Shown: positions 16,964-25,401, counted from the first letter of the stretch. The stretch: DNA of 64,000 nucleotides from Sphingomonas sp. LT1P40 (GCF_036663835.1 NZ_JAXOJT010000001.1:1054001-1118000), one strand, 5' to 3'. The notes: a model not told the origin generated them from the letters alone. Numbers and translations are program-made.

Positions 16964-18006
16964 AACGGGCTGTCGCTGCGAATGGGCAGTCTTCGGGGTG
17001 GATGCGCGCGCTGGGCGCACGCCTCGCCGATTGGCGCAGGAAACGGAGCACGCTTGAATGGCTTATCATAACGGCGGCAATCTTGTTGCTCGTCGTTGTG
17101 ATCGTCCTCAATCGCTTCCGCGGACAATCCTTATCATGGTACTCGCCGCTCTCGCCCTCACTGATCGCGGTCGTGGCAACCGCGTTCCTCATCACATCCT
17201 TTTTGCAGGCCTGCGGCAACTGGTTCGAGAAATGGCCTGCGGTTCTGGAAGCACTTGAGGGGTCCCATATCGTCACGACCATCGTGTTCGTGTTCGTGCT
17301 GAGCTTTTCCTACATCGCGGCCCCGAATTCGCTGCTGAACGAAACCGCGGTGGCGGTACCGATCGTGCTTGTCATCCACACGGTGCGCTATTGGCTCGAC
17401 CGGAAGCAGGCCAAATTGTGCGGCACGCCGCCGCGTGGCTGGCGGGAGGCGGTAGAAGCCGTCCGCTATCTTGCGGTGATCCTGTGCGCACTGGTGGGTG
17501 CCGCGTCCAAGGACCCGGTACTGGTATGGTGCGCGATTGCTCTTAGCGTCATGCTGATCCTGAAGGAGTTGAAGTTCCGGATCGTCGACGAAATCAATGA
17601 GCGGCTCGACCCGGTCAAGGCGCGTGAACGCCTCAAGATTCAGCAGAACGTCACGTTTCCGTTCGCGGTGGCCAAGGTTTTCCTGGGTCATTTTTTCAAG
17701 TCGATGATTTATATCGGCGTCGGCTTTGCGCTGCTGTTCGAGAATCTGGCGCTGGTCGACAAGCCGGGCGCGCTGGTCATCAGATCCGAGAGCTCAAGCG
17801 GCATCGCCTTTCTCGATTATCTCTATTTCAGCCTGGGGTTGATCCATCACAATGCATATGGCGATGTGACGCCCGTTTCCGCGATCGCCAAGGCGTTGGC
17901 CGGACTGGAACAAGTGATTTCCAGCATCATGCTGACGCTGGTCATCGCGCTGCTGATCGAATCGATCAATACGCGGTATCGCAGGGCGGAGACCCTCGCC
18001 GGATAA
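16960..18006 (+). CDS. Membrane protein with K+-channel-like pore segment
   Basis: 348 aa from the GTG at 16960, which overlaps the previous stop as GTGA; a GTG at 16954 is also possible. A basic N-terminus is followed by several TM helices (about residues 34-52, 65-83, 104-125, 131-146 and 164-197) and a cytoplasmic stretch. A final pair of helices flanks a pore-loop-like segment, 'SLGLIHHNAYGDVTP'. The YGD part matches the K+-channel selectivity filter TVGYGD, but Thr-Val-Gly is replaced by His-Asn-Ala, so selectivity may be altered or lost. It is the last gene of the plus-strand operon. Ion gating driven by the SH3 sensors is an inference. Confidence 0.75.
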   Translation: MKRAVAANGQSSGWMRALGARLADWRRKRSTLEWLIITAAILLLVVVIVLNRFRGQSLSWYSPLSPSLIAVVATAFLITSFLQACGNWFEKWPAVLEALEGSHIVTTIVFVFVLSFSYIAAPNSLLNETAVAVPIVLVIHTVRYWLDRKQAKLCGTPPRGWREAVEAVRYLAVILCALVGAASKDPVLVWCAIALSVMLILKELKFRIVDEINERLDPVKARERLKIQQNVTFPFAVAKVFLGHFFKSMIYIGVGFALLFENLALVDKPGALVIRSESSSGIAFLDYLYFSLGLIHHNAYGDVTPVSAIAKALAGLEQVISSIMLTLVIALLIESINTRYRRAETLAG

Positions 18007-18038
18007 CCGGATGCGCGAACAATCGCTTACGGGCGGGA

Positions 18039-18114
18039 TGGTGGAGCCTAGCGGGATCGAACCGCTGACCTCCTGCATGCCATGCAGGCGCTCTCCCAGC
18101 TGAGCTAAGGCCCC
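18039..18114 (-). tRNA. tRNA-Ala (anticodon GGC)
   Basis: A 76-nt cloverleaf on the minus strand begins GGGGCCTTAGCTCAGC. It has an anticodon stem CCTGC/GCAGG with loop ATGGCAT (anticodon GGC), a T-arm with GGTTCGATCC, and an encoded CCA end (TGG at 18039-18041 on the plus strand). It decodes GCC, a frequent alanine codon in GC-rich genomes. Its 3' end faces the unusual 5.8-18.0 kb block. Confidence 0.97.
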
Positions 18115-18129
18115 ATCCGTCTCGGGAAG

Positions 18130-18153
18130 GCGATGGCCTTTAACAGCCATCGC
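18130..18153 (-). terminator. Hairpin between the FYDLN gene and tRNA-Ala
   Basis: GCGATGGC (18130-18137) and GCCATCGC (18146-18153) form a perfect 8-bp stem with an 8-nt loop. It lies 22 bp past the FYDLN-acid gene stop on the minus strand. No T-run follows, so it is only a possible terminator or processing element. Confidence 0.45.
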
Positions 18154-18174
18154 GCCCTTTGCAACGGGGTTTTC

Positions 18175-18489
18175 TCAGCTTTCTTCGTCGGCGTCCGGCG
18201 TTTCAACGCCCAGATCGTCGTCGCCGCCCAGATCGACGTCATCGTCGGGCGAACCCTCGGCATCCTCATCGACGTCCAGATCGTCGTCGCCCAGATCCGA
18301 ATCGTCCTTCTTCTTCTCGACTTCCTTGACCGCTTCAAACGGCAAAGGCTGTTTCGATTTCAGAATCGGTTCCGGGTTCCAGTTCACGCCGCATGCGACG
18401 CAGGTCACCGGCTCGTCCTTGGTCAGGTCGTAAAAGCGCGTCGCGCATTTCGGGCAGGTCCGTTTCGTGCCCCATTCCGGCTTCGCCAT
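18175..18489 (-). CDS. FYDLN-acid family protein (TIGR02300 type)
   Basis: 104 aa starting MAKPEWGTKR. The N-terminal 45 residues carry a zinc-ribbon-like pair CPKC and CVAC around the name-giving FYDL motif. The rest is an Asp/Glu-rich acidic tail (about 60-104) with DDD and DLD repeats. This family is widespread in alphaproteobacteria, and its function is unknown. An ATG four codons upstream (18501) follows a better AAAAGG site and could be the true start. It is divergent from aroA. Confidence 0.85.
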   Translation of the reverse strand: MAKPEWGTKRTCPKCATRFYDLTKDEPVTCVACGVNWNPEPILKSKQPLPFEAVKEVEKKKDDSDLGDDDLDVDEDAEGSPDDDVDLGGDDDLGVETPDADEES

Positions 18490-18602
18490 AGTGCCGCTCA
18501 TGCCTTTTCTTCGATTTTTAAAGGATATTCGGAGAGCAAACTCCCCGTCTGAAGTGGCGCGCGCATTGCCATAGCGCAAGGCTGCTGTCAAAGCCGCCGC
18601 CG

Positions 18603-19940
18603 ATGCATGCCTCCCTTCCTCAGCAGATGTCCGTCCTCCCGCGTGGCCCGCTACGCGGCACCGTCACCGTGCCGGGCGACAAGTCGATCAGCCATCGCTC
18701 GCTGATGTTCGCCGGCCTTGCCGTCGGCGAAAGCCGGATCGAAGGCCTGCTGGAGGGTGAGGACGTCCTTGCCACGGCGGCTGCGATGCGGGCGATGGGC
18801 GCGACGATCGAGCGCCGCGACGATGGCGTATGGCACGTCTGGGGTGTCGGTGTCGGCGGGCTGCTCCAGCCGGAGGTTGCGCTGGAGATGGGCAATAGCG
18901 GCACCTCCACCCGCTTGCTGATGGGCCTCGTCGCCAGCCATCCGATTACCGCCACCTTCACCGGTGACGCGTCGCTGTCGAAGCGCCCGATGGGCCGGGT
19001 GATCGATCCGCTGTCGCAAATGGGCGCGGACTTCACCGCCAGCCCCGGCGGCCGCCTGCCGCTTACGATGCGCGGCCTGTGCCCCGCTGTGCCGATCGAA
19101 TACACGCTCCCCGTCGCCTCGGCTCAGGTCAAGTCGGCGGTGCTGCTCGCGGGCCTGAACACCCCCGGTATCACGCGCGTCATCGAACCCGTGCCCACGC
19201 GCGATCATAGCGAGCGGATGCTGGCGGGATTCGGCGCGGACCTGACCGTCGAGGAGACGCCGCAGGGCCGCATCATCTCGATCCGGGGCGAGGCCGAGCT
19301 GAAACCGCAACACATCACCGTCCCTGGCGATCCCTCCTCCGCTGCCTTCTGGATGGTCGCCGCGTCGATCGTGCCGGGGTCGGACATCCTGATCGCCAAT
19401 GTCGGCCTCAACCCCACGCGCACCGGCCTTATCGCCGCGCTGCGCATGATGGGTGCCGACATCACGGACGAAAATCCCCGAATCGTCGGGGGCGAGCCAG
19501 TCGCCGACCTGCGCGTTCGTCACGCCCCGCTCACCGCGATCGAGGTGCCGCACGACCTCGCGCCCAGTATGATCGACGAATACCCCGTGCTGTTCGTCGC
19601 CGCCGCCTTCGCACAGGGCCGTACCGTCGCGCGTGGCGCGGAGGAGCTGCGCGTCAAGGAATCGGACCGCATCGCCGCGATGGTCGCGGCGCTCGGCGGC
19701 AACGGCGTGCCGCTGGAGGAATTTGAGGACGGCCTCGCCATCACCGGCACCGGCGGCAATCCCATTCCCGGCGGCGCTCCAGTCGGCTCGAAACTCGATC
19801 ATCGCATCGCTATGAGCATGGCCGTGGCTGGACTTGGCAGCCGCGCTGCTGTGAAGATCGACGATGTAAGCCCGGTCGCCACCAGCTACCCCGGCTTCTT
19901 CTCCACCCTCGACTCCTTGACCGACCGGACACCAGCATGA
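18603..19940 (+). CDS. aroA: 5-enolpyruvylshikimate-3-phosphate synthase
   Basis: 445 aa. It joins shikimate-3-phosphate and phosphoenolpyruvate in aromatic amino-acid synthesis. PEP and S3P binding parts are visible: PGDKSISHRS near the start, ASAQVKSAVLLAG, PGDPSSAAF, and RVKESDR near the C-terminus. The overall sequence resembles class II enzymes, but the loop that reads GNAATGCR in the CP4 enzyme is GNSGTSTR here, with Gly at the position of the CP4 alanine linked to glyphosate insensitivity. Start is the first ATG; the ATG at 18627 is an alternative. The cmk gene overlaps its stop as ATGA. Confidence 0.95.
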   Translation: MHASLPQQMSVLPRGPLRGTVTVPGDKSISHRSLMFAGLAVGESRIEGLLEGEDVLATAAAMRAMGATIERRDDGVWHVWGVGVGGLLQPEVALEMGNSGTSTRLLMGLVASHPITATFTGDASLSKRPMGRVIDPLSQMGADFTASPGGRLPLTMRGLCPAVPIEYTLPVASAQVKSAVLLAGLNTPGITRVIEPVPTRDHSERMLAGFGADLTVEETPQGRIISIRGEAELKPQHITVPGDPSSAAFWMVAASIVPGSDILIANVGLNPTRTGLIAALRMMGADITDENPRIVGGEPVADLRVRHAPLTAIEVPHDLAPSMIDEYPVLFVAAAFAQGRTVARGAEELRVKESDRIAAMVAALGGNGVPLEEFEDGLAITGTGGNPIPGGAPVGSKLDHRIAMSMAVAGLGSRAAVKIDDVSPVATSYPGFFSTLDSLTDRTPA

Positions 19941-20575
19941 TTATCGCCGTCGACGGCCCCGCAGCATCCGGCAAAGGCACCATCGCCCGCGCCCTCGCCC
20001 GCCATTACGAACTCCCGCATCTCGACACCGGCCTGCTCTACCGCGCCGTCGCAGCCACCGTGCTGCGCGAGGAGATGAACCCGGAGAAAGAGGCCGACGC
20101 CGTCGCCGCGTGCGGGTTCGACGATCTGCTGCTCGCCGACGAATGGCTGCGCACCGATGACGTGGGGAAGGTCGCCTCGATCGTCTCCGCCCACCCGCTG
20201 GTCCGTGCAGCGCTGCTTCAGCGCCAGAAGCGCTTTGCGCTTCAACCCGGCGGCGCGATCCTCGACGGGCGTGACATCGGCACTGTCATCGCGCCCAAGG
20301 CCGACGCCAAGCTGTTCGTGAAGGCGACCCCCACGATCCGCGCCCAGCGCCGCCATGCCGAACTCAAGCGTAACGGCACGATGGTCAGCCTCGACAAGGT
20401 TCTCGCCGATATCCGCGCCCGCGACGACCGCGATACCAAACGGTCGGAAGCACCGCTGATCGCCGCGCCGGATGCCGCCGTACTCGACACCAGTTTCCTG
20501 TCGATCGACGCCGCCGTGCAAAAGGCGATCCAGCTGGTCGAGGCGCAGCGCGCCAAAAAAGCCGCGACGGCCTAA
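19937..20575 (+). CDS. cmk: Cytidylate kinase
   Basis: 212 aa, typical for CMP kinase. It phosphorylates CMP and dCMP in pyrimidine nucleotide recycling. The Walker A loop GPAASGKGT starts at residue 7, and 'LDTGLLYRA' and 'LDGRDIGT' are family motifs for nucleoside monophosphate binding. An aroA-cmk arrangement, commonly followed by rpsA, occurs in many proteobacteria. Here it is instead followed at once by the convergent ccm operon. Confidence 0.95.
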   Translation: MIIAVDGPAASGKGTIARALARHYELPHLDTGLLYRAVAATVLREEMNPEKEADAVAACGFDDLLLADEWLRTDDVGKVASIVSAHPLVRAALLQRQKRFALQPGGAILDGRDIGTVIAPKADAKLFVKATPTIRAQRRHAELKRNGTMVSLDKVLADIRARDDRDTKRSEAPLIAAPDAAVLDTSFLSIDAAVQKAIQLVEAQRAKKAATA

Positions 20576-21226
20576 TCAGCGCGTCGGCGGTGCTTTCGCC
20601 GCCTCGGCCTCCAGCTTCAGAAATTGCTCCAGCAGCGCCAGCCGTACCGCGATATCGCGTCGATACGGTGCCCCAACCGGACTGAGTGACAGCGCCTTGC
20701 GCCACCACGGACGCGCGGCGGCGTAATCGCCCGCGCGGACATGCGCCAGCCCATAGAAAAAGGCGGGTCCCGGATGCTGCGGGGCCAGTGCCACTGCGCG
20801 CCGGAACGCAAGGCCGGCGGCGGGCGATACCGTGCGCTTGTCCGCCTCGACCATCGTCATGCCCAGCCAAGTCCACATCGCCGCATCGCCCGGCGACGAC
20901 CGCACGCCGCCCAGCATCAACCGCGTCGCCTTGTCCGGATCGCCGCCGCGCACCAGCGAATCGGCGGCAAAGAAATAGCTGTCGAGATAGGAGAACCGCC
21001 CGAACATCGCGCCGCGCAGGTCGCGCAGCGCGGCATCGTCTTCCTGCGCCTTCTTCACCGTGGATACCGGTGCCCCGGACAATCCCGGATTGGCCTGCAA
21101 CGCATAGCCCGCCGCGCCCAGCATCAGCGCGGCACCCGAGAACGACCCCAGCGCGCGTGGCATCCCGAACAGCCACAGCAATCCAAATGCCACGGCACCG
21201 ATTGCGGCGAGCGCGATCCAGCCCAT
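20576..21226 (-). CDS. ccmI: Cytochrome c biogenesis TPR protein (CcmI/CycH-like)
   Basis: 216 aa. An N-terminal TM region (about 1-45) is followed by tetratricopeptide-like repeats, seen as 'DKATRLMLGGV...W.WLGM' and 'AFRRAVALAPQHPGPAFFYGLAHVRAGDYAAARPWWRKAL'. In cytochrome c maturation System I, CcmI binds apocytochrome c and delivers it to the CcmFH haem ligation complex. The start shares a base with the ccmH stop (TGATG). The protein is shorter than full CcmI, so the symbol is a family assignment. It is the last gene of the operon and abuts the cmk stop. Confidence 0.75.
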   Translation of the reverse strand: MGWIALAAIGAVAFGLLWLFGMPRALGSFSGAALMLGAAGYALQANPGLSGAPVSTVKKAQEDDAALRDLRGAMFGRFSYLDSYFFAADSLVRGGDPDKATRLMLGGVRSSPGDAAMWTWLGMTMVEADKRTVSPAAGLAFRRAVALAPQHPGPAFFYGLAHVRAGDYAAARPWWRKALSLSPVGAPYRRDIAVRLALLEQFLKLEAEAAKAPPTR

Positions 21227-21603
21227 CATCGCTTCCTCCGCTTCAACGTGCCGCGCGCCAGCAACAGTCCCGCCGCAAGCAACAGGAACGGCGTCAGCCA
21301 CAAGGGCGCGGTCGCCCAACTCAACGGTGGGTCATAGGTCACATAGCTGCCGTACCGCTCGATCAGCCAGTCACGCACCGCGTCCGGCTTTTCGCCCGCC
21401 GCGATCTTCTGGCGCACCACGCGGCGCATGTCGGCCGCCATATCGACATCGCTGTCCGCGATCGACTGGCCCTGACACACCAGGCAGCGCAGCGTCATCA
21501 TCAGCTCCGCCGCCTCGGCTTCCTGCGCGGCATCCGGCAGCTGCGAATAGCCCAGATCAGCGGGCGCAGCCGCCGCCAGCGCAAGTGCGAACAACAGGCT
21601 CAC
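21226..21603 (-). CDS. ccmH: Cytochrome c maturation thiol oxidoreductase CcmH
   Basis: 125 aa. After a signal-like segment comes the signature LRCLVCQGQSIADS (family LRCxxCQxQSIADS), whose two cysteines reduce or hold apocytochrome c. A C-terminal TM anchor covers about 98-116. It starts with GTG overlapping the ccmG stop (GTGA). It works in the periplasm with CcmG and CcmF. Confidence 0.94.
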   Translation of the reverse strand: MSLLFALALAAAAPADLGYSQLPDAAQEAEAAELMMTLRCLVCQGQSIADSDVDMAADMRRVVRQKIAAGEKPDAVRDWLIERYGSYVTYDPPLSWATAPLWLTPFLLLAAGLLLARGTLKRRKR

Positions 21604-22127
21604 TTCGCCGCCGCCAGCGCCGCGAGCAGCTTGGGCACATCGTCATCCCGGATATCGCCGATATGTTGCGCCGCGATCCGTCCCTGCCCGTCGATCACGA
21701 ATGTCTCCGGCACGCCCGACGAACCGATCCCGATCTGCACCACGCGCTGCGCATCGTCACCGATCCGCGTATAGGGATCGCCATGCCGCGACAGGAACGC
21801 CGTGACAGCCTCGGGCGTATCCCGAATCGCCACCGCGTCGATCTGCGCGCCCGCCGCCTTCAGCTTCATCAACTGCGGCGCCTCGGCGATGCACGGCACG
21901 CACCAGCTGGCAAACACGTTGAGCAATCGCGGCTTGCCCGTCGCCAGATCGGCGCGGGTCAGGCCCGGCTTGCCCTGAACGATCCCCGGCAATGCAAACT
22001 CCGGCAACGGCTTGCCAACCAGCGCCGACTTCACCTGGGTATCCGGCGGCACGATCAGCCGCGACCCGACCAGCCCGAGCAGTGCCATGAACGCGATCAG
22101 CGGCAGCCACAGTTTCCAGCGCGTCAC
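21600..22127 (-). CDS. ccmG: Periplasmic thioredoxin-like protein CcmG/DsbE
   Basis: 175 aa. An N-terminal TM anchor is followed by a thioredoxin fold with WCVPC and the acidic-pocket segment GVPETFVID typical of CcmG/DsbE. It keeps the haem-binding cysteines of apocytochrome c reduced. I chose the GTG at 22127 because it overlaps the ccmF stop as GTGA and follows GGGAGGAGG (22132-22140). A neighbouring GTG at 22130 is too close to that site. The longer open frame upstream lies antisense-like inside ccmF in another frame. Confidence 0.93.
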   Translation of the reverse strand: MTRWKLWLPLIAFMALLGLVGSRLIVPPDTQVKSALVGKPLPEFALPGIVQGKPGLTRADLATGKPRLLNVFASWCVPCIAEAPQLMKLKAAGAQIDAVAIRDTPEAVTAFLSRHGDPYTRIGDDAQRVVQIGIGSSGVPETFVIDGQGRIAAQHIGDIRDDDVPKLLAALAAAK

Positions 22128-24055
22128 CACGCCTCCTCCCACCGCTTCACATTGCGCCGCGCACGCCGCACCCGCCCGATCAGCGACAACGCCCCGCCCA
22201 GCGCGATCAACCCGCCGCCGAACCAGATCAACGTTACGAACGGCTTCCACCACAGCCGCAGCTGCCAGCGCCCCTCGGCATCTTGCGTGCCCAATACTGC
22301 GTAAAGCTGCCCGTCCACCCGCGTCGCAATCGCCGCCTCGGCGGTATCGGTCGGCGGCGAGGAATAAAAGCGCCGCTGGGGTCGCAGCAAAATCATCGGC
22401 CCGTCGACCGGACCGCGCGACGCGGTCACCCGGCCCTCGACCGCCGACCAATTCTCACCGATCGTCGGCGCAACGCCGTTCAGCACTACGCGATACGGCC
22501 CGACATAATAGGGTTGCCCATAACGCGCCGCGACCAGCCGCTCGCTGGTGAACGCGCTGTCCGCCGCCATCCCCGCCAGGCTCACCGCCACGCCGAAATG
22601 CGCGACCATCATGCCCCAGGTGAACATCGGCGTGCGCAACGGATTGCGTTTCCACACCGGCGCGAAACTCGCCACCGCCAGCCCCGCCGCCAGCCCCAGC
22701 CCGACCAGTTCCATCCACCCGATCGACCCCGCGATCACGAACGTCAGCGCCATCGTCACCGCACTCACCGCCACTGGAACGGTAATCTTGCCGAGCAGCG
22801 CATTGGCATCGTCGCGCCGCCACTTCAGCAACGGCCCGACCATCATCGCCGCGACCAGTGCCAACGCAATCGGCCCCGCCGCCTTGTTGAAGAACGGCGG
22901 CCCAACCGACAATTGCTGCCCCATCGCCTGCGCCAATATCGGATACAGCGTCCCGATCAGCACGATACCCAGAATGACGGACAGCAGCAGATTATTGAGT
23001 ACCAGCCCGCCCTCACGGCTCAGCAAGTCGAACCCCTGCCCCGCCTTCACCCGCCCAACGCGTGCGCCGTAAAGCACCAGTGCCCCGCCGATATAGATCG
23101 CCAGCAGCACCAGGATGAAGCTGCCCCGCGTCGGATCGACCGCAAATGCATGCACGCTGGTCAGAATGCCGGATCGGACGAGAAACGTTCCCACCATCGA
23201 CATCGAAAACACGACCACCGCCAGCATCAATGTCCACGCGCGCAGCCCGTCGCGCGCCGCCAGCACGTTCACCGAATGCAGCAACGCTGTTGCCGCCAGC
23301 CACGGCATCAGCGATGCGTTCTCGACCGGGTCCCAGAACCACCAGCCGCCCCAGCCCAGTTCGTAGTACGCCCAGTAACTCCCCGCCGTGATCCCGATCG
23401 TCAGGAACACCCACGCCGCCAAAACCCACGGCCGCATCGCCCGCGCGAACACCGGCCCCACCTCGCGTGTCACCATCGCGCCTACGGCGAACGAAAACGC
23501 AATCGAAAGTCCGACATAGCCGAAATACAAGGTCGGTGGATGGAACGCCAAACCGGGATCCTGTAACAGCGGGTTCAACCCCATCCCGTCCGCCGCCGCC
23601 GGACTCAACCGCGCAAACGGATTGGAGGCGGTCAGCAGAAACGCGTAAAACCCAATCGCAATGAATGCCTGCGCGCCCAATGTTGCGGTCAGCGTCGCCC
23701 GGTCCAGCTTGCGCTCGATCAGCCCGATCGCCGCCCCGGCCAGCGCCAGAACGGTAACCCACAGCAGCATCGACCCTTCATGGTTGCCCCACGCACCGGC
23801 GAATTTGTACAGCAACGGCTTGGCCGAATGGCTGTTCGTCGCCACCAGCAGCACCGACATGTCGCTTTGCAGAAACAGGGTGACCAGCAACCCGAACGAC
23901 AGCGCCGCGAGCAACCCCTGCACGATCGCGACGGGCCGCACCGCCGCGATCAGCTCATCCTGCTTCAGCCACAGCCCCAGCCCCGCCATCGCCAGCTGCA
24001 ACAGCGCCAGCGCGGCGGCGAACCACAATGCGGCCAGTCCGGCTTCGGCAATCAT
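22124..24055 (-). CDS. ccmF: Haem lyase CcmF
   Basis: A 643-aa polytopic membrane protein, the usual length. The tryptophan-rich WWD segment WGGWWFWDPVENASLMPWL is clear, and periplasmic histidines such as in NSHS and GNHEGSM fit haem coordination. CcmF transfers haem from holo-CcmE to apocytochrome c. The start overlaps the ccmE stop as ATGA. Confidence 0.96.
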   Translation of the reverse strand: MIAEAGLAALWFAAALALLQLAMAGLGLWLKQDELIAAVRPVAIVQGLLAALSFGLLVTLFLQSDMSVLLVATNSHSAKPLLYKFAGAWGNHEGSMLLWVTVLALAGAAIGLIERKLDRATLTATLGAQAFIAIGFYAFLLTASNPFARLSPAAADGMGLNPLLQDPGLAFHPPTLYFGYVGLSIAFSFAVGAMVTREVGPVFARAMRPWVLAAWVFLTIGITAGSYWAYYELGWGGWWFWDPVENASLMPWLAATALLHSVNVLAARDGLRAWTLMLAVVVFSMSMVGTFLVRSGILTSVHAFAVDPTRGSFILVLLAIYIGGALVLYGARVGRVKAGQGFDLLSREGGLVLNNLLLSVILGIVLIGTLYPILAQAMGQQLSVGPPFFNKAAGPIALALVAAMMVGPLLKWRRDDANALLGKITVPVAVSAVTMALTFVIAGSIGWMELVGLGLAAGLAVASFAPVWKRNPLRTPMFTWGMMVAHFGVAVSLAGMAADSAFTSERLVAARYGQPYYVGPYRVVLNGVAPTIGENWSAVEGRVTASRGPVDGPMILLRPQRRFYSSPPTDTAEAAIATRVDGQLYAVLGTQDAEGRWQLRLWWKPFVTLIWFGGGLIALGGALSLIGRVRRARRNVKRWEEAW

Positions 24056-24486
24056 TTCGTCAACGTTTCCGGCGCAGGCATTTTCGCGGCAATCTCCGGC
24101 GGCATGTAGCGCTCGTCATGCTTGGCAAGCAGGTTGGTGGCGACGAACCCGCCATCGCCGGTAAAGCTGCCCTCGGCGACGACGCCCGACCCTTCCTTGA
24201 ACAAGTCCGGCGCCACGCCCTTGAACTGCACCGGCACGGTCGCCGTCGCATCCGCCACGACAAACCGCATCGTCACGCCGTCTGGCAAATGCTTGAGCGA
24301 CCCCTTTTCGACCATCCCGCCCAGCCGCGCGGCCTTGCCGATCTCCGGCTTCCCCGTCGCAACATCGCTCGGTGTGTAGAAGAACGCCGCCTGATCCTGC
24401 AGCGCGGACAGCGCCAATGCGCTCGCCCCGCCGATCGCGACGAGTGCGGCAAGGCCCAGGAACAATCGCTGATGCTTGCGCTTCAT
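24052..24486 (-). CDS. ccmE: Haem chaperone CcmE
   Basis: 144 aa. An N-terminal signal anchor is followed by an OB-fold and the haem-attachment segment LLAKHDERYMPPE, whose His corresponds to E. coli His130 that binds haem covalently; the downstream Tyr is also kept. It receives haem at CcmC and hands it to CcmF. ATGA overlaps link it to ccmD and ccmF. Confidence 0.96.
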   Translation of the reverse strand: MKRKHQRLFLGLAALVAIGGASALALSALQDQAAFFYTPSDVATGKPEIGKAARLGGMVEKGSLKHLPDGVTMRFVVADATATVPVQFKGVAPDLFKEGSGVVAEGSFTGDGGFVATNLLAKHDERYMPPEIAAKMPAPETLTK

Positions 24487-24614
24487 TTCCGCTCTCTCAG
24501 CGCATCGGCCGCAGCTTCCGCGCGCCGCATAGCGACAAAGCTCGCCAGTGACAGCGCGCCAACGCCAATCACGACGACAGCATAAGCAGCGATAATGAAC
24601 GGCCAGTGGTTCAC
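24483..24614 (-). CDS. ccmD: CcmD, small haem exporter subunit
   Basis: 43 aa, from a GTG at 24614 to TGA at 24483-24485. It reads VNHWPFIIAAYAVVVIG, has one TM helix at about 4-27 and a charged cytoplasmic tail MRRAEAAADALRERK, as in CcmD proteins. CcmD releases holo-CcmE from the CcmABC complex. It lies between ccmC and ccmE, with an ATGA overlap to ccmE. It is easily missed because of its size and GTG start. Confidence 0.88.
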   Translation of the reverse strand: MNHWPFIIAAYAVVVIGVGALSLASFVAMRRAEAAADALRERK

Positions 24615-24624
24615 GTTATCATCT

Positions 24625-25341
24625 TCATTGGGCCATCCGCCGCATTCGCGCCTCGACCCGCTGGCTGGCCAGGGCTGAGCGCATCCGCATCAGCATGATC
24701 CCGCCGAACAACAGCGAAAACCCCGGCAGCGTCAGCAGCAGCGGCCACAGCATCGAATCGTCGATCGTCGATTGGGTCAGCGTCAGGCTTTGTCCCTGAT
24801 GCAGCGTGTTCCACCACACCACTGAGTAACGGATCACCGGCAACAACACCGTTCCCGCCATCCCGAACAGCGCCGGAATGCGCCCATCCCCGCCGCGCTC
24901 GCGGTCCGCCCGTTCCAGCGCGATCCACGCGATATAGACGAAGAACAGCAACAACATCGACGTCAGCCGCCCGTCCCATTGCCACCACGTGCCCCAGGTC
25001 GGCCGACCCCAGATCGATCCCGTAATCAGACACAATGCGGCAAACACTGCCCCCACCGGCGCAATCGAGCGTGCGGCGATGTTCGCCAGCGGATGCCGCC
25101 ACACCAGAAACGCGAAACACGCGATGGCAAGGCTGCTCCATCCCCCCATCCCCAGCCACGCGGCGGGGACGTGGATATAGAGGATGCGAACGCTTTCCTT
25201 TTGCAGATAGTCCGGCGGCGTCTGCGTCAACCCGCCCCACATGCCGACAAGCACCAGCAACAGCCCGCTCCAGAACAGGATCGGGGTCAACGGGCGCGCG
25301 ATCTTCAGGAAGCGCGTGGGATTGGCGAGAGCATGGATCAC
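24625..25341 (-). CDS. ccmC: Haem exporter protein CcmC
   Basis: A 238-aa polytopic membrane protein. The WWD motif WGTWWQWDGRLTS and conserved histidines (about residues 57 and 181, in YIHVPAAW and NTLHQG) are those of CcmC, which presents haem to CcmE. It is the first gene of the ccmCDEFGHI operon. The ATP-binding genes ccmA and ccmB are not adjacent and must be elsewhere. Confidence 0.96.
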   Translation of the reverse strand: MIHALANPTRFLKIARPLTPILFWSGLLLVLVGMWGGLTQTPPDYLQKESVRILYIHVPAAWLGMGGWSSLAIACFAFLVWRHPLANIAARSIAPVGAVFAALCLITGSIWGRPTWGTWWQWDGRLTSMLLLFFVYIAWIALERADRERGGDGRIPALFGMAGTVLLPVIRYSVVWWNTLHQGQSLTLTQSTIDDSMLWPLLLTLPGFSLLFGGIMLMRMRSALASQRVEARMRRMAQ

Positions 25342-25401
25342 GGCGTTAACGTGGCCTTTAGGCGGAAACCGCGCCCAAGTCCAAACCCGTGTTAGCCCAA
25401 C

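Noticed and set aside
18039..18062. Attachment-site (att) copy of the tRNA-Ala 3' end elsewhere in the window
   Set aside because: I looked around 5.4-5.8 kb for a repeat of the tRNA end and saw none, and no integrase gene is present.
18651..19802. Open frame of 383 codons antisense to aroA
   Set aside because: Shadow of aroA with Arg/His-rich, motif-free translation.
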